This document shows, one piece after another, positions 50,531 to 58,612 of a DNA stretch of 64,000 bases. Numbering within the stretch: position 1 is the stretch's first letter; each line of letters begins with the position of its first letter. Source of the DNA: Olsenella timonensis (GTDB lineage Bacteria; Actinomycetota; Coriobacteriia; Coriobacteriales; Atopobiaceae); the NCBI RefSeq assembly GCF_900119915.1, contig NZ_LT635455.1, forward strand, positions 1,860,001-1,924,000. The letters are read 5' to 3'. Made by a program: the position numbers and the translations under genes. Under the pieces are notes generated by a model. The model was not told the DNA's origin. It saw nothing but the letters and a program-made list of their open reading frames with translations, and searched no databases.

Positions 50531-50980
50531 CTAGGCCTCGGGGGTCTCGTCGTCGGCGTCGACGACCTCGACGTGGACGGCCTCGGCGGCCTGCTCGGCG
50601 GGCGCGGCGGGGTCAGTCATCGCGGAGACGCGGTCGGCGACGGCGCTGGCGGCGTCCTTGACCTGGTCGGAGGCGTTGGCGACGGCGTCGGAGAGGGAGT
50701 CGCGCAGCTGGTCCATGCGCTCGCGGGCGAGGTCGACCTTGGCGCGGAGCTCGTCGGTCTTGGCGTCGACGGTGGGGCGAACGGCGCTGAACTTGTCGCT
50801 CACGACGCTGGCGCCGCGCTCGTACGTGTCGACGGCGGAATCCCATGCGTCGTTCATGGCGTCGGCCGCCATGGCGCGGCTCTCGGCGCCGGAGCGCGGG
50901 GCGAGCATGATGCCGGCGACGACGCCGGCGGCTGCTCCGAAGATGCTTCCGAGGATGAAGCCGACGGTCTTCTTGCTCAT
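50531..50980 (-). CDS. YtxH-like small membrane-associated protein
   Basis: 149 residues: an N-terminal glycine-rich helix (FILGSIFGAAAGVVAGIMLAP) of the YtxH/gas-vesicle-like family, followed by a long amphipathic helical region (about 40-120) suited to coiled-coil formation and an acidic tail. ATG 50980 has a strong AGGAGG site. Members are often stress-induced; function is not established. Co-transcribed with the PRC-barrel gene downstream. Confidence 0.78.
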   Translation of the reverse strand: MSKKTVGFILGSIFGAAAGVVAGIMLAPRSGAESRAMAADAMNDAWDSAVDTYERGASVVSDKFSAVRPTVDAKTDELRAKVDLARERMDQLRDSLSDAVANASDQVKDAASAVADRVSAMTDPAAPAEQAAEAVHVEVVDADDETPEA

Positions 50981-51025
50981 TGGAACCTCCTGTCGATGGG
51001 ACTATTCTGGCGCGGACGGCGCAAG

Positions 51026-51793
51026 CTAGCGAACGAGATGGGGGCGGGGGACGTCGCCCATGTCCCAGGCGTCGGGTCCGGGCGTCGGCTCGGGCTGGAC
51101 GTCGGGGACGGGCTCGGGCTCGAAGGCGGGCTCGGGCTCCGGGTCTCCCTGGGGCTCGGGCTCCAGGCCCAGCTCGGCGGGCGGCTCGGGTGCGGCCTGC
51201 GGCTCAGCGGGCGGCTCCGCCTGCGGGTCCGGGGCGGCAGTGGTGACGGCCTCGGGCTCCGGCTCGGACTCGGGCACGGGCACGACGGCGTCTGCGCCCG
51301 CGTCCGCTTCGGCCGGGACCTGGTCGGAGACGCTCTCGACCAGGGCGACGAGACCGCCCACGATGGCGCTCACGTCAGGACGCGGGTCCCCGCCGCCGGA
51401 GTAGGCCCACTGCAGGATCCACGCGGCGCTCGACAGCGCCCCCGCGACGAGCACGTCATCGGGGCAGCCGAGGGTGATCTCATATGCGCGCTCGGCAACG
51501 GCGGCGGTCTGGCCGCAGGCGATGTCCCCGGCGATGTCGGTCTGGGCGAGCAGCTCGACGGTCACGTGCTCGAGCAGGTGGGCGAGCTCGGTGTCATGCG
51601 CGACCTCGCCAAAGGTCGGCGCGGCATCTCCGAGGCAGACATGGTCGCGCAGGGCGGGCATGAGGTCGAGGACGAGGTCTGTCGCCGTCGGGTCCTCGCT
51701 CGTCATGACCGGGGCGCTCGGCGCGAGCTCGACGGTGGCGACGAGACTGCGCGGGCCGACGGAGACCTTCTTGAAATCGAACAGCTGAGCCAT
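51026..51793 (-). CDS. Cyanophycin-synthetase N-terminus-like protein with Glu-Pro tail
   Basis: 255 residues in two parts. Residues 1-135 resemble the N-terminal domain of cyanophycin synthetase (LMPALRDHVCLG, then HLLEHVTVELLAQ). The known enzyme has a matching HxxEHIALELQ helix. The ATP-grasp and Mur-ligase domains of that enzyme are absent. Residues about 165-245 are low-complexity Glu/Pro/Ala/Asp repeats (EPEPE-type). No function can be assigned; a stand-alone binding module is possible. Start ATG 51793. Confidence 0.6.
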   Translation of the reverse strand: MAQLFDFKKVSVGPRSLVATVELAPSAPVMTSEDPTATDLVLDLMPALRDHVCLGDAAPTFGEVAHDTELAHLLEHVTVELLAQTDIAGDIACGQTAAVAERAYEITLGCPDDVLVAGALSSAAWILQWAYSGGGDPRPDVSAIVGGLVALVESVSDQVPAEADAGADAVVPVPESEPEPEAVTTAAPDPQAEPPAEPQAAPEPPAELGLEPEPQGDPEPEPAFEPEPVPDVQPEPTPGPDAWDMGDVPRPHLVR

Positions 51794-51868
51794 GGCGGCT
51801 CCCTCTCATTCGCGGCCCGTGGGCGGGCACTGCCTTTCCCTCATTGTAATGAAACTCGCCGCGCGGGC

Positions 51869-53215
51869 CTACTCCTTCGCCGGGGTCGGCTGCTTCTCTC
51901 CGCCAGCGTCGCCCTCGGCGTCGTCCGCGGGCGGCTCGGGGGCGATGACGCGCAGCATCGAGAGGCGACGGCCGCGCATGGACTGCACACGGAACTGATA
52001 CCCATCCTTGACGAAGACGTCGCCGGGATGAGGAAGTTTGTCGGCCTGGTCGAGGACGAAGCCGGCAATGGTCTCGAACTCCTCGGAGTCCTCGACGGGC
52101 CAGCCGAGCTCGATGGCGTCGTCGATGGAGAAACGCCCGTCCACGAGCCACTCGCGCTCGGAGAGCTGGGTGAGGTACTTGTTGTCGGGATCAAACTCGT
52201 CCTCGATCTCCCCGACGACCTCCTCGACGATGTCCTCGATCGTAATGACGCCGGCGGTGCCGCCGTACTCGTCCACGACGATGACCATCTGGTCGTGGCT
52301 GGACTGCATCTCGGACAGCAGGGGGATGATGTCCTTGGTGTCGGGCACAAAGTCCGCGGAGCGGGCGTGGCGGGCGACGGGGTCGTCAGCGCGGCCCTCG
52401 TCGAGGATCGGGCTGATGATGTCCTTGATGTGCGCAATGCCCACGACGCGGTCGACGGACTCGTGGTAGACGGGAATGCGCGAGTAGCCGGTGCGGCGCA
52501 TGATGGCGAGGACCTCGGAGAGGGTGGCGGTGTCCTCGACGGCGGTCATGTCCACGCGCGGAATCATGACCTCGCGGGCGATGGTGTCGCCGAGCTCGAT
52601 GACCTCGTGGATCATGGACTTCTCCTGGTCGGAGAGCTCGTCGGCGTCTGCCACCATGTACTTGATCTCCTCCTCGGAGACGCTGTCGCGCTCGTCTGCC
52701 GACTTGATGCCGAGCAGCGCCGAGATGCCGTTGGCGGACTTGGCCGTGAGCCAGACCAGCGGGCGCGCAAGGTGCATGAATCCGCGGATGGGACCGGCGA
52801 CCGACTTTGCCATGCGCTCGGCATCGGAGAGCGCGATACGCTTGGGGACGAGCTCGCCGACGACGATGGAGAGATAGGAGACCGCGAGCGTGATGAGAAC
52901 CGGAGCCAGCGGAACGGCGACGCCCTCGGGCATGCCGAGGCTCATGAACCAGCTGCCCAGCGGATCGGAGAGGCTGGTGCTCGCAAAGGCCGAGGACGCA
53001 AAGCCCACGAGCGTGATGGCAACCTGAATGGTGGCGAGAAACTGCTCGGAGTTGGACCCCAGATCAAGGGCGGCGCGTGCCTTGCGGTCACCCTCCTCCG
53101 CCTCCGGTTCGAGAACGGCTCTCTTGGCGCTCACCACCGCCAGCTCGGACATCGAGAAGTAGCCATTAGCCAGGGTGAGCAGGAACGTGACCACAATGGA
53201 TATCGCTACGTCCAT
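51869..53215 (-). CDS. Hemolysin-family CNNM/CorC-type membrane protein
   Basis: 448 residues in the order DUF21 membrane domain (about 1-190, four helices, with GELVPKRIAL), a paired CBS domain (about 200-330; EVMIPRVDMTAV and VVDEYGGTAGVITIEDI) and a C-terminal CorC_HlyC domain (about 345-425). Such proteins take part in Mg2+/Co2+ efflux or homeostasis, with the CBS pair sensing Mg-ATP. ATG 53215 is the best start, though AAGGAGG lies 14 bases upstream, further than usual. It may complement the NRAMP-related transporter at the left edge. Confidence 0.88.
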   Translation of the reverse strand: MDVAISIVVTFLLTLANGYFSMSELAVVSAKRAVLEPEAEEGDRKARAALDLGSNSEQFLATIQVAITLVGFASSAFASTSLSDPLGSWFMSLGMPEGVAVPLAPVLITLAVSYLSIVVGELVPKRIALSDAERMAKSVAGPIRGFMHLARPLVWLTAKSANGISALLGIKSADERDSVSEEEIKYMVADADELSDQEKSMIHEVIELGDTIAREVMIPRVDMTAVEDTATLSEVLAIMRRTGYSRIPVYHESVDRVVGIAHIKDIISPILDEGRADDPVARHARSADFVPDTKDIIPLLSEMQSSHDQMVIVVDEYGGTAGVITIEDIVEEVVGEIEDEFDPDNKYLTQLSEREWLVDGRFSIDDAIELGWPVEDSEEFETIAGFVLDQADKLPHPGDVFVKDGYQFRVQSMRGRRLSMLRVIAPEPPADDAEGDAGGEKQPTPAKE

Positions 53216-53370
53216 GCGCTCGTGCGCAACCTCCTTGGTCGGATGACAGATGCGTGCCGCGACATAAACGATGACGGCGCTGGCACAATGGGTAGATTCT
53301 AGCAGGTTGACCATCTAGGCGCATGAGACGGCGTCTTGGTCTGTGACACGGGTGCGCGCGGCGCGTGCCC

Positions 53371-53596
53371 GCAAAACGTGCCTTCGTGTGATAAAACGCT
53401 CGCCCGCGGAGCAAAACCCTCCCTCGTGTGATGCCTTTTTCGGACTTTTGGCACCTCCCGCCCGACCTGCGCCACGTTCTCCCAGTTGAGTAAATCAACT
53501 TTCGAATCACTTTCGACTCAGGGGCGGATTTCTTATCACACGAAGGCACGTTTTGGTGAATGCAGAGCCAATTCATCACACAAGCGGTCATTTTGC
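53371..53596. repeat. Four-unit symmetrical repeat array in a 391-bp gap
   Basis: Four 24-bp units of consensus GCAAAAnnnnCCnTcGTGTGAT: 53371-53394 and 53411-53434 on plus, 53533-53556 and 53573-53596 on minus. Within each pair the spacing is exactly 40 bp, and units 1 and 3 form a perfect 23-bp inverted repeat. The 98-bp centre contains a small AGTTGA/TCAACT inverted repeat. The rest of the gap (53216-53370) shows no gene; it should contain the CorC promoter. Confidence 0.9.
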
Positions 53597-53606
53597 AGCG
53601 GCGATG

Positions 53607-54617
53607 TCACCCCTTCTTGCCATGCAGCGCCTCAAGGGCAGCCTCCTCCGACTCCGGCCCAAAGAGGCGCTCCCGAAGCCTGGCCCTCGCCTCGAGAATG
53701 CGTGCTGTCGGGGGCCTCCGCTGCAGGCGGAGACTGCCCTCGAGGTCGCCGACGAGCAGGTTGAGCTCTGCGTTACTACGAAAGGTCCCCTTCGTCATGG
53801 TTATGCAGTCCATGCCCACAGACCTGAACGCCCGCCGCTTGCGCTCGTCGCGAGCACGAGCCGCCGGAGAGAGGTGCTCCTGGTCGCTGTCGTACTCACC
53901 AACCGTGCCGTTGGGCCAGGAGAAATCCGGGACGATGGTCCTCTGCCCCAGCGTGTCGGCAAGCTCCTCCGGAAGTCGGATCGTCACGTTCATCCTAAAC
54001 CCCGGCACTCCGGCGCCGCCGCGCACCCGAGGCAGCGCCAGCAGGATCCCGACGCAGCTCTCCTTCGGGGAGTTCGAGTTGTCGGCCATGAGCCCGAGGG
54101 CCCTGACGGCCCGCGCGGCCCCGCGCACGCCGAGGGCGCGGGCAGCGCTCGCATAGGCGCGCAGCTCCTCCATCGTCGCGAGTGGCTCCGCATCGCTCTC
54201 AAAGCCGCGGCGCGAATCCTTCGCCAGCGCGTAGTTGCCCACCAGCTCGTAGCCAACCTCAGCGAGCGAGATCTCGTCCATCAAGGTCGCCAGCTGGACA
54301 AACACCACCACCGGCCGGCAGATTGAGATACCGTCCCCCACCAAGAGCAGGTGTCGCTCTAGAAGCGGCCCGGCCCAGACCCTGCTGCGGACGTCTCCGC
54401 GCCGCCCGAGGCGAGACGACACGTCGGGAACAACGACGTCGAGCGGGCCGTCAGCGGCGCATAGGTCGCGAGCCCTCTCCACCTGCTCGCCGAGGGCGAG
54501 CTCTCGTGTGCCGTAGACCCTTCCCTCGGGCACCCCGGTCCAGATGGGATGGTCCGCTAGACGGACGGTACGCCAGAAGGAGAGCGCCGATTCAAACCCT
54601 ATGCGCAGCGATTTCAT
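53607..54617 (-). CDS. Hypothetical protein with possible nuclease-fold C-terminus
   Basis: 336 residues, no recognised family. The N-terminal part has a beta-rich region with a helix (PVVVFVQLATLM). Residues about 225-300 (IVPDFSWP, then GEYDSDQEHL, then DERKRRAFRSVG) have the spacing of PD-(D/E)XK/Vsr-like or DUF559-type nuclease domains seen in AbiEi-like antitoxins, with Asp, Glu and Asp at the right places but no clear lysine. ATG 54617 has GAAGGGATGG upstream. It is flanked by AT-rich DNA with a palindrome on one side and a repeat array on the other. Stand-alone toxin/antitoxin or nuclease remain guesses. Confidence 0.5.
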   Translation of the reverse strand: MKSLRIGFESALSFWRTVRLADHPIWTGVPEGRVYGTRELALGEQVERARDLCAADGPLDVVVPDVSSRLGRRGDVRSRVWAGPLLERHLLLVGDGISICRPVVVFVQLATLMDEISLAEVGYELVGNYALAKDSRRGFESDAEPLATMEELRAYASAARALGVRGAARAVRALGLMADNSNSPKESCVGILLALPRVRGGAGVPGFRMNVTIRLPEELADTLGQRTIVPDFSWPNGTVGEYDSDQEHLSPAARARDERKRRAFRSVGMDCITMTKGTFRSNAELNLLVGDLEGSLRLQRRPPTARILEARARLRERLFGPESEEAALEALHGKKG

Positions 54618-54631
54618 AGTACCATCCCTTC

Positions 54632-54651
54632 ACTAATGTAATTAAGTTAGT
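54632..54651. promoter_or_regulatory. AT-rich 20-bp palindrome upstream of the hypothetical gene
   Basis: ACTAA/TTAGT arms with a TAATTA-type centre; eight of ten base pairs match. It lies 15-34 bp before the start codon and overlaps a weak -10-like CTTAAT read on the minus strand, so autoregulation is possible. Confidence 0.45.
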
Positions 54652-54671
54652 ACGTTATATTCTACACAAAA

Positions 54672-54697
54672 AAGGGCCGTCCTTGCAGACGGCCCTT
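54672..54697 (-). terminator. Rho-independent terminator of the flavodiiron gene
   Basis: AAGGGCCGTC pairs with GACGGCCCTT around a 6-nt loop. On the minus strand a TTTTTT run follows, 29 bases after the fprA stop codon. Confidence 0.92.
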
Positions 54698-54725
54698 CCC
54701 GCTCTGGACAGGTGCGACAGGCGCG

Positions 54726-55910
54726 CTACGCCATGAGCCCCCTGACTGCGTCCTTGGCGGCGCTGAGCTGGTCCTCGCTGGGAATCCAGTTGACCGCCAG
54801 CGTCTCAACCGGCATCGCGAACCCCGCGGCCTCCAGCTCAGCGGCAACGTTCTTGGGACCAGCGGGCGCCCAGCCGTAGGAGCCAAACGCCAGGCCGACG
54901 CGGTTGTCGTTCTTGGGCGAGAGGCCCTTCATGTACGTGAGGAAGCTGGCCACGGTCGGCAGCATCTGGCTGTTGAGCGTCGGCGAGCCCACGCAGACGT
55001 ACCTGCTGTCCATGAACGCGTCCATGACGTTGGAGATGTGGTTCTCCTTGAGGTCCATGAGGCGCGCGGGGACACCGGCGGCAAGGAACCCGTCCACGAG
55101 CGCGCGGGCGATCTTCTCGGTCGAGTGCCACATCGAGTCGTAGACCACCACGGCACGCTCGGCGACCTCGCCGGAGACGAAGCCCTCGTACGCGCTGAGG
55201 ATGTCCTCCACGTGGCCGCGCCAGATCACGCCGTGCGCCGGGCAGATCATGTCGAGCGCGTCCGGGCCGAGCCCGCGGACCGCCTTCACAGCGGCGGCGG
55301 CCTGCGTGCGGTACGGCTGCACGATGTTGGCGTAGTACTTGTGCGCCTGGTGCATGACCTCGCACAGGTCGTTCTCGTCGTCAAAGCGCGCGGAGCTGGC
55401 AAAGTGCTGGCCAAAGGCGTCGTTGGAGAAGAGGATCTTGTCGTAGGCGTCGTAGGTGACCATGTTGTCGGGCCAGTGGACCATCGGGGTCTGCACGAAC
55501 GTCAGCGTGCGCTTGCCGATGCAGAGGGTGTCGCCGGTCTTGACGCCGTTGTAGCCCAGGTCGCCAAAGTGCGCCGTCATGTTCTTGACGCCCTGCGGGG
55601 CGGAGCAGTAGATCTGGCAGTCGGGCGCCAGGCGCTTGATCGCCGCCGTGCTGCCCGAGTGGTCCATCTCCACGTGATTGGCGATAAGGACGTCGATCCT
55701 GGACGGGTCGACCACCGAAGAGATGCGCTCGATCAGCTCGTCGGCGAAGGTGGACTTGGCCGTGTCGATGAGCGTGACCTTCTCGTCCATGATGAGGTAG
55801 GCGTTATAGGTGATGCCGGCCTCGGTCGTGTAGCCGTGGAACTCTCGCTCGTTCCAGTCGAGCGCGCCGACCCAGTAGACGTCCGGCTTGATCTGAACAG
55901 CGGAAAGCAT
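54726..55910 (-). CDS. fprA: Flavodiiron protein (A-type flavoprotein)
   Basis: Cytoplasmic four-electron oxygen (or nitric oxide) reductase that protects anaerobes, 394 residues. The N-terminal metallo-beta-lactamase-like diiron domain has HVEMDH (His79, Glu81, Asp83, His84) plus later His/Asp ligands (MVHWPD, NDAFG, PAHGVIW). The C-terminal flavodoxin domain (from about 250) has the FMN loop YDSMWHSTEKIA. ATG 55910 has AAGGAGG. It stands alone, between terminators on both sides. It needs a rubredoxin or similar electron donor encoded elsewhere. Confidence 0.95.
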   Translation of the reverse strand: MLSAVQIKPDVYWVGALDWNEREFHGYTTEAGITYNAYLIMDEKVTLIDTAKSTFADELIERISSVVDPSRIDVLIANHVEMDHSGSTAAIKRLAPDCQIYCSAPQGVKNMTAHFGDLGYNGVKTGDTLCIGKRTLTFVQTPMVHWPDNMVTYDAYDKILFSNDAFGQHFASSARFDDENDLCEVMHQAHKYYANIVQPYRTQAAAAVKAVRGLGPDALDMICPAHGVIWRGHVEDILSAYEGFVSGEVAERAVVVYDSMWHSTEKIARALVDGFLAAGVPARLMDLKENHISNVMDAFMDSRYVCVGSPTLNSQMLPTVASFLTYMKGLSPKNDNRVGLAFGSYGWAPAGPKNVAAELEAAGFAMPVETLAVNWIPSEDQLSAAKDAVRGLMA

Positions 55911-55976
55911 GGGGCCTCCTTGCGGTGAATGTGACATCCGGCTGGCAGCATTCTACCCCGACGGCGCGGGAAAAAC

Positions 55977-56005
55977 GGGCGGTCGACCCAAAAGGCCGAC
56001 CGCCC
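55977..56005 (-). terminator. Rho-independent terminator of the EF-G-like gene
   Basis: GGGCGGTCG (55977-55985) pairs with CGACCGCCC (55997-56005); reading the minus strand, a TTTTT run follows. It lies 45 bases after the stop codon. Confidence 0.88.
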
Positions 56006-56023
56006 GCGTGGGGGCCACGATGA

Positions 56024-56050
56024 GTCAAAAGGGGACTGTCCCCTTTTGAC
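56024..56050. repeat. 27-nt perfect palindrome abutting a stop codon
   Basis: GTCAAAAGGGGAC and its reverse complement around a single T. It touches the EF-G-like stop codon and precedes the true terminator. It resembles REP-like palindromes with AAAAGGGG ends and is unlike the 76-bp family. Confidence 0.85.
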
Positions 56051-58126
56051 CTACTTCTCGCCGGCAGCGCGACGGGCAGCGTAGTCGTCGGCCAGGCGCT
56101 GCTGGATGTCGTGCGGAACCTGCTCGTAGCCGCTGATCTCCATCTCGAACTCGCCGGTGCCGCGCGAGAGCGAGCGCAGGCGCGTGGCGTAGTCGGTGAC
56201 CTCGGCGTACGGGATGGTCGCCACGACCGTGGTCTCGCCGGCGGCGGCGCCGGTCCCGGCCTCCATGCCCTCGACACGACCGCGGCTCGCGGAGACGTCG
56301 CCCATCACGGAGCCGGCGTAGCTCTCCGGCACGGTGATGCGCAGGTGCGCCATCGGCTCGAGCAGCACGGGCTCGGCCTGCGCGACGGCCTTCTGGAAGC
56401 CGATGCGCGCGGCGGTCTTGAACGCCATCTCGTTGGAGTCGACGGGGTGGTAGGACCCCTCGTAGACGGCGCACTTGACGTCGATCATCGGATAGCCGGC
56501 GAGCACGCCCTCGCGCATGGTCTCCTGGACGCCCTTGTCGATCGCCGGGATGAAGCCGCGCGGGATGTGGCCGCCCACGACCTCGTCGACAAACTCGTAG
56601 CCCGCGCCCGGGTTGGGCTCGATGCGCAGCCAGCAGTCGCCGTACTGGCCGGCGCCGCCGGTCTGCTTCTTGTGGCGGCCCTGGGCGGACGCCACGCGGC
56701 GGATGGTCTCGCGGTACGGGATCTTGAGCGCCACGGTGTGCGCCGTGATGCCCGCGCGGTCCTCCAGGCGGTCGAGAAGGACGCTGACCTGCGCCTCGCC
56801 GATCGCGGAGATGACGGTCTGGCCGGTGTCCTCGTCACGCTCGACCTTGAGGGTGGGGTCGGCGTCGGCGCTCTTCTCGAGGAAGGCGTAGAGCTTGCCC
56901 TCGGTGCCGCGGGAGTCGGGCTCGATGGCGATGCGATAGAGCGAGTTGGGGAAGCGGAACTCGGCCGCCTCGACCTTGCCGGTCACGGAGAGGGTGTCGC
57001 CGGTCATGGCCTCGAGCTTGGGCACCACCACGATGTCGCCCGCAGCGGCGCTCGCCACGTCGGTGGTCTCCTTGCCGCACATCTGGTAGAGGTGGCCGAG
57101 GCGCTCGGTCTTGCGCGTGCGTGCGTTGGTGAGCTCGATGCCCGGCGTGATGGTGCCAGCCAGCACCTTGAGGAAGGAGAGGCGCCCGTTCTGCGGGTCG
57201 TTGAGGGACTTGAAGGCAAACACCACGGGGCGCTCGTCGTCCTCGGAGATGTCGAGCTGCTCGCCGTTGACCAGCGGGATGCGGCCAAAGTCGGCCATCG
57301 TGGGGAACCAGGCCACGGCGGCGTCCATGAAGGAGATGACGCCCTCCTCGCGCACGCAGCTGCCGGAGAACACGGGCACGAAGACGCGCTCGCGGATGGC
57401 CTTGGCGAGAAGTCCCTCGAGCTCCTCCTGCGTGACCTCCTCGCCCTCGAGGTACTTCATCATGATCTCGTCGTCCGCCTCGACGACCAGCTCGGTGAGC
57501 TGGGCGCGCGCGGCCTCCGCCGCCTCGGCGTACTCGGCGGGAACGTCCTCGACGACGGGCTTTCCGCCCTCGAGGTGGCGCGCCTTCATGTGCACGACGT
57601 CGATGATGCCGGAGAAGGCCTCGCCGGAGCCCATCGGGATGGTCACGGCACCCAGGTTGGAGCCAAAGCGGTCCTGCAGCGCCGCCATGGCGACGTCAAA
57701 GTCGGCGTCGGGGCGGTCGAGGCGGTTGATGAACAGCGCCCGGGCGAGGCTGAGCTCCTCGGCCGCGTACCACAGGCGGGTGGTGATGGTGCCCGGCCCG
57801 CTCGCCGCGTCCACGACGAAGACCGCCGTCTCGCACGCGCTTATGGCGGCGTAGGCGTCACCGACAAAGTCGGGGTAGCACGGGGCGTCGAGCACGTTCA
57901 GGCGCGTACCCTCCCAGATGACGGGCGCGATGGCGGTGGAGATGGAGAAGCCGCGCTCCCCCTCCTCGCCGTCGTAGTCCAGCGTGGGCTTGGTGCCGGC
58001 GTGGCCGCCGAGACGGGTGGTACGCCCCGTCAGGTGGAGCATGGCCTCGGCCAGCATGGTCTTGCCCACGCCGCCTTGGCCCACAAGGACCACGTTCTTG
58101 ACCTTCTCGCTTCCCTTAGCTGCCAT
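56051..58126 (-). CDS. Elongation factor G-like GTPase (FusA2 type)
   Basis: 691-residue translational-GTPase paralogue with the full EF-G domain order (G domain, II, III, IV about 460-590, V). The P-loop GQGGVGKT (16-23) is good. The usual DTPGH of the second GTP motif is DAPCY (80-84), so the catalytic histidine is Tyr84, and the NKxD motif reads NRLD (134-137). GTP hydrolysis should therefore be altered, as in the actinobacterial EF-G-like proteins that cannot replace EF-G. It is probably a stress or ribosome-recycling factor (inference). ATG 58126 has GGGAGG upstream. Confidence 0.88.
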   Translation of the reverse strand: MAAKGSEKVKNVVLVGQGGVGKTMLAEAMLHLTGRTTRLGGHAGTKPTLDYDGEEGERGFSISTAIAPVIWEGTRLNVLDAPCYPDFVGDAYAAISACETAVFVVDAASGPGTITTRLWYAAEELSLARALFINRLDRPDADFDVAMAALQDRFGSNLGAVTIPMGSGEAFSGIIDVVHMKARHLEGGKPVVEDVPAEYAEAAEAARAQLTELVVEADDEIMMKYLEGEEVTQEELEGLLAKAIRERVFVPVFSGSCVREEGVISFMDAAVAWFPTMADFGRIPLVNGEQLDISEDDERPVVFAFKSLNDPQNGRLSFLKVLAGTITPGIELTNARTRKTERLGHLYQMCGKETTDVASAAAGDIVVVPKLEAMTGDTLSVTGKVEAAEFRFPNSLYRIAIEPDSRGTEGKLYAFLEKSADADPTLKVERDEDTGQTVISAIGEAQVSVLLDRLEDRAGITAHTVALKIPYRETIRRVASAQGRHKKQTGGAGQYGDCWLRIEPNPGAGYEFVDEVVGGHIPRGFIPAIDKGVQETMREGVLAGYPMIDVKCAVYEGSYHPVDSNEMAFKTAARIGFQKAVAQAEPVLLEPMAHLRITVPESYAGSVMGDVSASRGRVEGMEAGTGAAAGETTVVATIPYAEVTDYATRLRSLSRGTGEFEMEISGYEQVPHDIQQRLADDYAARRAAGEK

Positions 58127-58247
58127 GATGCCTCCCTCGAACGGGGTGTGTGCACGATGTCATTCACCTTACCCACAGCAGGGGGCGCCGTTGCGCACTT
58201 ATCGGGCAGCGGGCGAGAAGAGCGGCGGGGCGCGGGGGCGCGGGGCG

Positions 58248-58598
58248 TCAGACGAGCGCCGCGCCGATCGCCTCGACCAGGGCGCCGTGCGCCGACGCGA
58301 CCTCGCCCACGAGCGCCCGCGCCGCCGGCCAGTCGCCGGCGCGGATGAGCTCGCACTGCCGTGACGTGAGCTCGTAGAGCCTCGTCATGGAGAGGTTGCC
58401 GCTCACCCCCTTGAGCGCGTGCGCCGCCTCCAGCGCCGCGTCGGCGTCGTCCGCCTCGGCAGCCGCCACGAGCCGCGCGCAGTTCTCGTCTGCCGCGAAC
58501 TTCCCCAGCAGCCGCGCGAGCAGCGCCTCGCTCCCCATCAGCCGCGCCAGCGCGTCGGCCGTGTCCAGCCCCGCAGCGTCAAGCACCTCGAGCCTCAT
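58248..58598 (-). CDS. HPt histidine phosphotransfer protein
   Basis: 116-residue all-helical phosphotransfer domain; His60 in AAHALKGVSGNLSM is the phosphorylated residue. It relays phosphate from the receiver domains of the hybrid kinases to the response regulator next door. ATG 58598 has GGAGGG seven bases upstream. It follows the HD-GYP regulator gene by 14 bases and ends the operon. Confidence 0.88.
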   Translation of the reverse strand: MRLEVLDAAGLDTADALARLMGSEALLARLLGKFAADENCARLVAAAEADDADAALEAAHALKGVSGNLSMTRLYELTSRQCELIRAGDWPAARALVGEVASAHGALVEAIGAALV

Positions 58599-58612
58599 CG
58601 CAGACCCTCCCC

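Noticed and set aside
50387-53302. Plus-strand frame of about 970 codons opposite the PRC-barrel to CorC genes
   Set aside because: Low-complexity Asp/Gly/Val/Leu translation spanning several true genes and their gaps; no start signal.
56111-58348. Plus-strand frame of about 745 codons opposite the EF-G-like gene
   Set aside because: Shadow of a clearly recognised GTPase; translation has no family features.
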